Positions 58,815 through 64,000 of a DNA stretch of 64,000 bases are shown in pieces. Every line of letters starts with the position of its first letter. Position 1 is the stretch's first letter. The notes beneath the pieces were generated by a model. The model was not told the origin of the DNA. It saw only the letters and a program-made list of their open reading frames with translations, and searched no databases. Both the position numbers and the translations under genes were made by a program. Location of the stretch: assembly GCA_004369085.1 (NCBI GenBank), contig ML210165.1:1-64000 (forward strand). The letters are read 5' to 3'. Source of the DNA: Coprinopsis marcescibilis. Its lineage: Eukaryota; Basidiomycota; Agaricomycetes; Agaricales; Psathyrellaceae.

Positions 58815-60144
58815 GGTGGTGCGTGGTCGTATGAAAGTAAGAGGAGACAGTCACGACCGTCGCGTCGATATTTGAACTATTGATGATCAGGTAATCTATT
58901 CTCCTTGGCGAAGACAATGCAAGTTGGTCAATATGTCCGAGAACAAACAAGTCAAGACACTGTGGTCGATCAATTTGATGGGCGTCTAATTGAAACCGAA
59001 TCACTGTTGCACTTTTGAGCTCCCCGAACGCAGTTCATGGGGTATTAGTTATCTTACATAGTGAAGACGCTATCTGTCAATGTCTCACGTACTCGCTGTG
59101 TTGACATTCGGCTTATTTATCTCCAACTGTTCGACCGATTTTTGAATCAAGTTCATGTTAAACCCATAGTACCTCGCCGGACGAGGTCGGATCCTTTTTG
59201 AGCTTCAAGGCCCAGTTTTATTTTCAGGCTGTGTTGTCCGACCGTGGAATTTGACTGCTTTTCAACCTTTCCTTGCATTCCACTTCCTCAAATGGCAGAA
59301 AAGTAAAAGCTATTTTGTGCAGCAGTAAATTTAAGTACTGCCGCGGCCCCTCTTCAACACGAAATGAGCCTTTTAAGTAATTATTTCCTCAGTACTGTAC
59401 CGTACTGTCTCGTGTATTCTAAACGTCGCTGAACACATTGCTTTGACAGTGTGCCAGGTACGAGATGTGAACCACATTTACCCTCACGTCATCAACTGTA
59501 TTGCTGTAACATCGTGCCAGCATGCCAGATACTACGATCCAGAACTGTCGAGTGTCTGAGCCTCAGCTCTACCATTACACCCATTGTCGTATCCAATGTT
59601 ATCAGAAAGCTGTCTTCTATTACTCTCGACTAAAAAGAAGAGGCAATAGCAATATCTCTCAAGCAAACGACATTATCTTTTGGGTGGCCTTGCGTTGGCG
59701 AAACTTGATCATGAGGCCGAGGGATATCCATATCACATGCAAATATCAATGAATTCATGAGAAGTATCTATTTATGAGGGACGAATGACAGTGGCGGACA
59801 ATTTACCTGGCAGAAGGCCTGTGACCTGTCCGCACACATGGGCTCTTCCAGGTAGCGAGAGAGAGAGAGAGACAAACTCGCCCTTGGTTGTATTCAAGTT
59901 TGCAATAGATCAGCTGGCTATCTGTTCGCAATCTGGAGCACAGAGTCGTTTATCCACCCATTCAATAAGTGTCCAGGTCTAATACTACGCTCTCAGGGCT
60001 TCTCAGGGCTTGTACTTTGACTTGGCGCGAATGGCACAAGAGTGCAACACAGCATCGTAACTTCTAAGCCGGGGGCATTATAGCACTTTATCTGATAAGA
60101 ACGGTCTGAGTGACGGTTCTGCCAACTTGAATCCCTGATTAGCC
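58815..60144. other. Intergenic region; no gene recognised
   Basis: No recognisable coding signal. It contains an (AG)n microsatellite at 59857-59872. Otherwise AT-rich. Confidence 0.5.
59857..59872. repeat. (AG)n microsatellite
   Basis: Uninterrupted GA dinucleotide run upstream of the dioxygenase gene. Confidence 0.8.
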
Positions 60145-61569
60145 ATGAGCTCTGTCCATTTGATTCCTGCCTCACCGAGTCCCGCTAAACAGCCCGACAT
60201 CGCATACCAGCCTGATGAGGCCAAATATCGAGCGCGGGAGGCAAGACGGCTAGCAGAGGACCCCTCTCTGCCTAAAGTTCCTCTTCCAGAGGGATTTCCC
60301 AGGCAAGTGGAAGGCCCGATTGTCTGGAAGGGTAGCGACTGGACAAACGAAGACCAATGGGTGTATCGCCTCTCACCCGAGGAGCTCGCCGAAATTCAAA
60401 CAGGCTTGGATCATTTCAAGAGCGAGTCATTGTCCTGACGCTCACCTCTGCTATACTGATGCATGGCCGCAGATCTGGGACTAGAGATGGGATACATCTC
60501 AAAGGATACATTCCCTCTTCCGACGTTAAGCTCGAAGTTACACGAGTTCGCCCAAGAGCTGTACTCTGGTAGAGGATTCTTCGTACTTCGCACAATCCCA
60601 GTCGAACAATACTCTCGAGCCGAGATTGCCATCATCTACGCAGGTTTGTTTCTGTACCTCCTGGGCTGCCTTTCGGTCTAAGCCCAGTCCTACAGGGATA
60701 TCGTCTCATGTTGGATCCGGGCGTGGAAAGCAAGATGGAACCGGAGCAGTGCTCGCACACATCAAGGACCTCACAATTAGCCATGCTGAAGAGCATGCCA
60801 AATTCGGTGGAGTCGGTAACTCTGCGTACACCACGGACAAACAGGTGTTCCACACGGACGTCGGCGATCTCATAGCTTTAATGGCCTTGGAAACAGCCGT
60901 CGAAGGTGGAACTTCGAGGTTGAGTAGCGCGGGTCGGGTGTACAACGAGCTTGCGGCTACCAGACCTGACTTGGTCAAAACTCTGTCCGAAGAGTGGGTG
61001 CTGGATAGGTGAGTAGACAACTTTCTGATTCAGAATGATCTTGATGACCACGATATTCCAAAGCTTCGGTGGAACACCGGGGTATACCATGCGTCCAGTT
61101 CTATATTACGATCCAGAGGATGGGCATGTGATCATCCAGTATTCTCGTCGACACTTCACGGGCTACGGCCCACAAAAGCGAAGTCCCGACATTCCACCCA
61201 TCACCGAAGCACAGGCCGAAGCGCTAGACGCTGTACACTTCTTGGCCGAGAAGTACTCTCTAGGACTCAACTTCCAAAAGGGAGACATACAGTACATCAA
61301 TAGTCTTGGGCTATTGCACGCTCGGGACGAGTTTCGCGATAGTCTCGAGAAGACGTACGTGAACTCGCTAACCCCATTGACCGACATTTGATGACATATA
61401 TTATAGCCGCCATCTTATTCGTCTCTGGCTGAGAAACGATCAACTGGCCTGGAAGACGCCGAAACATCTGGAACACATCTGGAAGCGACTGTACTCTGTG
61501 GCTCCTCAAGACCAAAGATTCCCCCTCGAACCTGAGATAAGGAGAAAGGCAAGCGGAAAGACAAAGTAG
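60145..61569 (+). CDS. TauD/TfdA-like Fe(II)/2-oxoglutarate-dependent dioxygenase
   Basis: Non-haem iron oxygenase of the taurine/clavaminate-synthase-like fold; substrate unknown. Start at 60145 (MSSVHLIPASPSP). A conserved N-terminal module in fungal members, PEGFPRQVEGPIVWKGSDW followed by LSPEELAEIQTGLDHFK, precedes the fold. The iron triad is visible: FHTDVGD (first His and Asp) and the distal His in SLGLLHARDEF; the 2-oxoglutarate-binding Arg lies in RHLIRLWLR. Other family blocks: GRGFFVLRTIP, YTMRPVLYYDPEDGHVIIQY and GDIQYINSLG. Four short introns. Stop TAG 61567-61569. The catalytic residues look intact, so it is probably an active enzyme. No neighbouring gene suggests a pathway. Confidence 0.87.
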
Positions 61570-61844
61570 TACTAGCTGTAGTACTACGGAATCTGTGTTT
61601 TTAGTTGGCTGAAAGACCTGAAAAGATGTAGCAAAGGCTGCAGGGTGAACCTAAGCAGTATTGATATTGTTTGCATTCGGGCGCTAATTGAGTTTCACAT
61701 TTCGTCGCAATCAAGTTGAATCGTGGAGCATTTACTACACATTCGGCAGGAGTCCCAGCTACGCGATTGTTCGAAAAGGATCCATTGACCCGTCTAAAAC
61801 TTGACAGACGATTTACTAGCTATATCGATGCATATGTATGAGGC
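61570..61844. other. Spacer between dioxygenase and tRNA gene
   Basis: 275 bp with no feature recognised. Confidence 0.5.
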
Positions 61845-61849
61845 AAAAA
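61845..61849 (-). terminator. RNA polymerase III T-run terminator of tRNA-Ser
   Basis: Five T on the minus strand, five bases beyond the tRNA 3' end. Confidence 0.75.
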
Positions 61850-61854
61850 CAAGC

Positions 61855-61936
61855 CGACGCCAGCAGGACTCGAACCTGCGCCCTCAAAGAGGAACAGATT
61901 TCTAATCTGTCGCCGTAACCACTTGGCTATAGCGCC
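61855..61936 (-). tRNA. tRNA-Ser(AGA)
   Basis: 82 nt, no intron. Acceptor arms GGCGCTA and TGGCGTC pair fully with two G-U pairs; D stem GCC/GGC; anticodon stem ACAGA/TCTGT with loop TTAGAAA, so the anticodon is AGA (reads TCT, TCC by inosine). The long variable arm (14 nt) is the class II type expected of serine. T arm GCAGG-TTCGAGT-CCTGC. A box TAGCCAAGTGG and B box GGTTCGAGTCC match. CCA is not encoded, as in eukaryotes. Confidence 0.97.
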
Positions 61937-62386
61937 TCCGTGATGTTGAATCTTGGTGGCCTGCCGTGGCTCAAATGTATCTTACTTAGACTAGCTTACC
62001 TGGGCCAGCGCTGTGACCCTACAGGTGTACCCACTAATCAATGCTGTCTCCTTCATATCCTTGCCAAACGTTTAAATTTAAAGCGACGGCTATCTCAGAC
62101 TGGTGACGCGACTGTGATCTGGACGCGCCTTGATCACACTGATGCATCGTGACTCGCGCGTCGCGCGACAGTGGGCTAAGTAGGGGCCGTCCGGTGGGGG
62201 CTTTGCTGGCGGGAGAGAGGGGTTGGATCCCAGTTATTGATCGTACTGCATTGCCTATACATACTGTGAAGGGGTGTACATATACATATTATTGATTCCT
62301 ATCTAATTTGATTCCGTCATTTTACGTAATTTCTGGGAGAGAGCCTTGCTGTCGCCAGATGAGCTATCGCCATTCTCTTTACCACC
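61937..62386. other. Spacer between tRNA and F-box gene
   Basis: 450 bp; includes the GCGCGTCGCGCGA palindromic stretch near 62155-62167. No gene seen. Confidence 0.5.
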
Positions 62387-64000
62387 ATGTCTTACACGCA
62401 ATACTCAGAGACCAGAAGATCAAAGCGCTTACGCCACCAACCAGTCTCAGAGCTAGACATGATGTCGGCGCCTGCAGTGAAGCGACCCCAACGGAGTGTC
62501 AAGCCCAATGTTGAAGAATCAAGCGACTCGAAGCCCCCGGGCGAAGCCAGAAACCCAAGGACTGGACAGAACCAGAGACAGAACAAAAAAGGGAAGCTTT
62601 GGATGATGGCTGAAATGCCCATTGACGTATTACACGAGGTATCTCATTTCTAAATCACTGTCACTCGATGATGACCCCCTAACATTTCGTCTTTCTCAGA
62701 TTTTCGGTCATTTGGAGCCCCGCGACCTACTCTATCTAGCGAGAACCACCAAAGGCCTTAGGAATATTTTGATGCAGCGGACCTCCAGGGGTATATGGGT
62801 GCGCTCTTTTGCCGCGCTGGAAGGCTATCCTCGTTGTCCGAAGGACATGCAGGAGCCACAGTACGCGAACTTGATGTTCTCGAACCATTGTCATGTACGT
62901 GTCGCTTTGTGACCATTGGTCAATTCACTGCTTATTGGCAATACCCGCGATAGAAATGTCTTCTTGAAATGGACAGCCAGGGTTCCGTCTTGCTCTTCTT
63001 GATTTTGGAGGCACGTATACAGCTGTGTACACGATGTGCGTCCCAGAGGTGAGAATTGTAGTCAAGCGACGAGATAAACTGCTCAGGACCAGTTCAGTTT
63101 CAGAACAAAACTGCCAAAATATATTCCCACAAAATTTAAAGAGTTCGTATTCAACACAAAACAGGTGTTCAAACGCAACATCGGTGAGCCAACCACTGTT
63201 AGCTGCTATGGATAGCAAACAAAACCCCCTTACAATCTGATTTGGTCCAGATTATCACTCTGGTAGGGGTCAAAAGAAGTACTATATCCCAGCTGCACTT
63301 GCGCTGCACGAAGAATATCAAGCGGTTCAGAATGACTATTTGAAAAGGGAAGCCTTGTATAAAGAACAAAAGTCAAAGTGGAAGGAAATATCCGAAGTAG
63401 GCGGCTCACATGGGACAGTCACTGAGAGCTCTTTATTTACACAAACTAGCACGCACTACTTCACAAGGAATACAAAATGAACCGAAAAGGAGCGCATTCG
63501 GGACGAAGCCTCCCGTCAGAGACGCCTTTCCCAGTCAGTCTCATGATCTCGTTTGGAATGGTCCACAACTAACATTGTTGGCTCACAAGGATAACCGAGA
63601 GGCTAATAGCAATTGGTCAGATGTCACAGCTATATCCGTTGGTCAGTTTGCTGTAACTCTAACGTGTATACTCGAATAGGCTATGGACCGGAACTCGACT
63701 TCCGTGAGAAGAGATACAAGAATTCTCTGAATTGTAGGAACGCCTGGCTCAACCAATTATCTGACCACAGTTGTACAAAGCCGCCTGTCGATTTGAGTAA
63801 CTCGGGTACTGTCCATTTTGCTGTCAACAGTTCCATTTGCCTTACCGCTTCTTTAACAAAATGGAAATCATGCAAAGTCGAGCTGATCCCGTGGGTGAAG
63901 AAGATGCGAAAAGCTCGGCTCGTGGACGAAAAGCAAACTACTTTGAAAGCCAGGGTTTCCCAATGGGTCGAGCCAATTTATCTAAAGCTCCTCTTGGAAG
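62387..64000 (+). CDS. F-box protein, partial (C-terminus outside window)
   Basis: Start at 62387 (MSYTQYSETRRSKRLRHQPV). A basic, disordered leader precedes the F-box, split by an intron: MAEMPIDVLHE then IFGHLEPRDLLYLARTTKGL, with RNILMQRTSRGIWVRSFAAL. Then YANLMFSNHCH, a Cys-containing segment ending RIQLCTRCASQ, FRTKLPKYIPTKFKEF, then GQKKYYIPAALALHEEYQAV and a coiled Lys/Glu stretch (KEQKSKWKEISE), then EKERIRDEASRQRRLSQS. The order basic leader, F-box, Cys-rich and coiled part matches the F-box gene at 56.3-58.8 kb, so they are family members in opposite orientation. The gene continues beyond 64000. Confidence 0.78.

Overview
The window is protein-coding DNA from a filamentous basidiomycete, most likely an Agaricomycete. 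Genes are split by many short introns (about 50-60 nt) with GTRNGT donors. Intergenic gaps are mostly a few hundred bases. The gene families are fungal: a Sip5-like RING-like protein, CAF-1 large subunit, a Suv39/Clr4-type methyltransferase, Cbp4, DUF7330, and an expanded F-box family. All calls come from reading the sequence and matching remembered family motifs; nothing was searched.

Layout. 1-3.8 kb: two tandem genes for secreted double-psi beta-barrel (expansin/RlpA-like) proteins with proline-rich tails; the first is cut by the window start. 5.0-8.7 kb: SERCA-type calcium pump, head-to-head with a SIP5 homolog (9.2-11.2 kb). 11.2-14.5 kb: little recognisable. 14.5-16.8 kb: a tiny, long-intron CBP4 gene that a simple ORF scan misses. 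17.0-19.8 kb: arrestin-domain gene, head-to-head with an SLC35F6-like transporter (20.0-22.1 kb). 22.1-27.3 kb: gene-poor. 27.3-31.1 kb: SHQ1 and TRP2, divergent. 31.1-34.5 kb: mitochondrial ribosomal protein uS2m and the ribosome-associated HSP70 Ssb, only 137 bp apart. 34.9-39.4 kb: RFC2 and the CAF-1 large subunit, sharing a promoter with four ACGCGT boxes. 40.0-44.1 kb: H3K9-type SET methyltransferase and RAD18, divergent. 45.5-46.2 kb: DUF7330 gene. 46.7-47.3 kb: a 602-bp element with 123-bp near-perfect terminal inverted repeats. 47.4-50.4 kb: CIA2 and a DCN1-like gene, divergent. 50.8-53.0 kb: PRO3 and a small membrane protein. 53.2-56.1 kb: PAP2 lipid phosphatase and POP7, divergent. 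56.3-58.8 kb: F-box gene carrying a pogo-like MITE inside a coding exon. 60.1-61.6 kb: TauD/TfdA dioxygenase. 61.9 kb: tRNA-Ser(AGA). 62.4 kb to end: a second F-box gene, cut by the window end.

Most genes are housekeeping: genome replication and repair, chromatin, RNA maturation, translation, amino-acid synthesis and membrane traffic. Recurrent architectural themes are head-to-head gene pairs (eight), three introns with GC-AG rather than GT-AG borders, and very short exons (7-37 nt). The most unusual items are the long-TIR element, the MITE-interrupted F-box gene, and the four-box RFC2/CAF-1 promoter. I saw no CRISPR array, secondary-metabolite cluster or viral gene.
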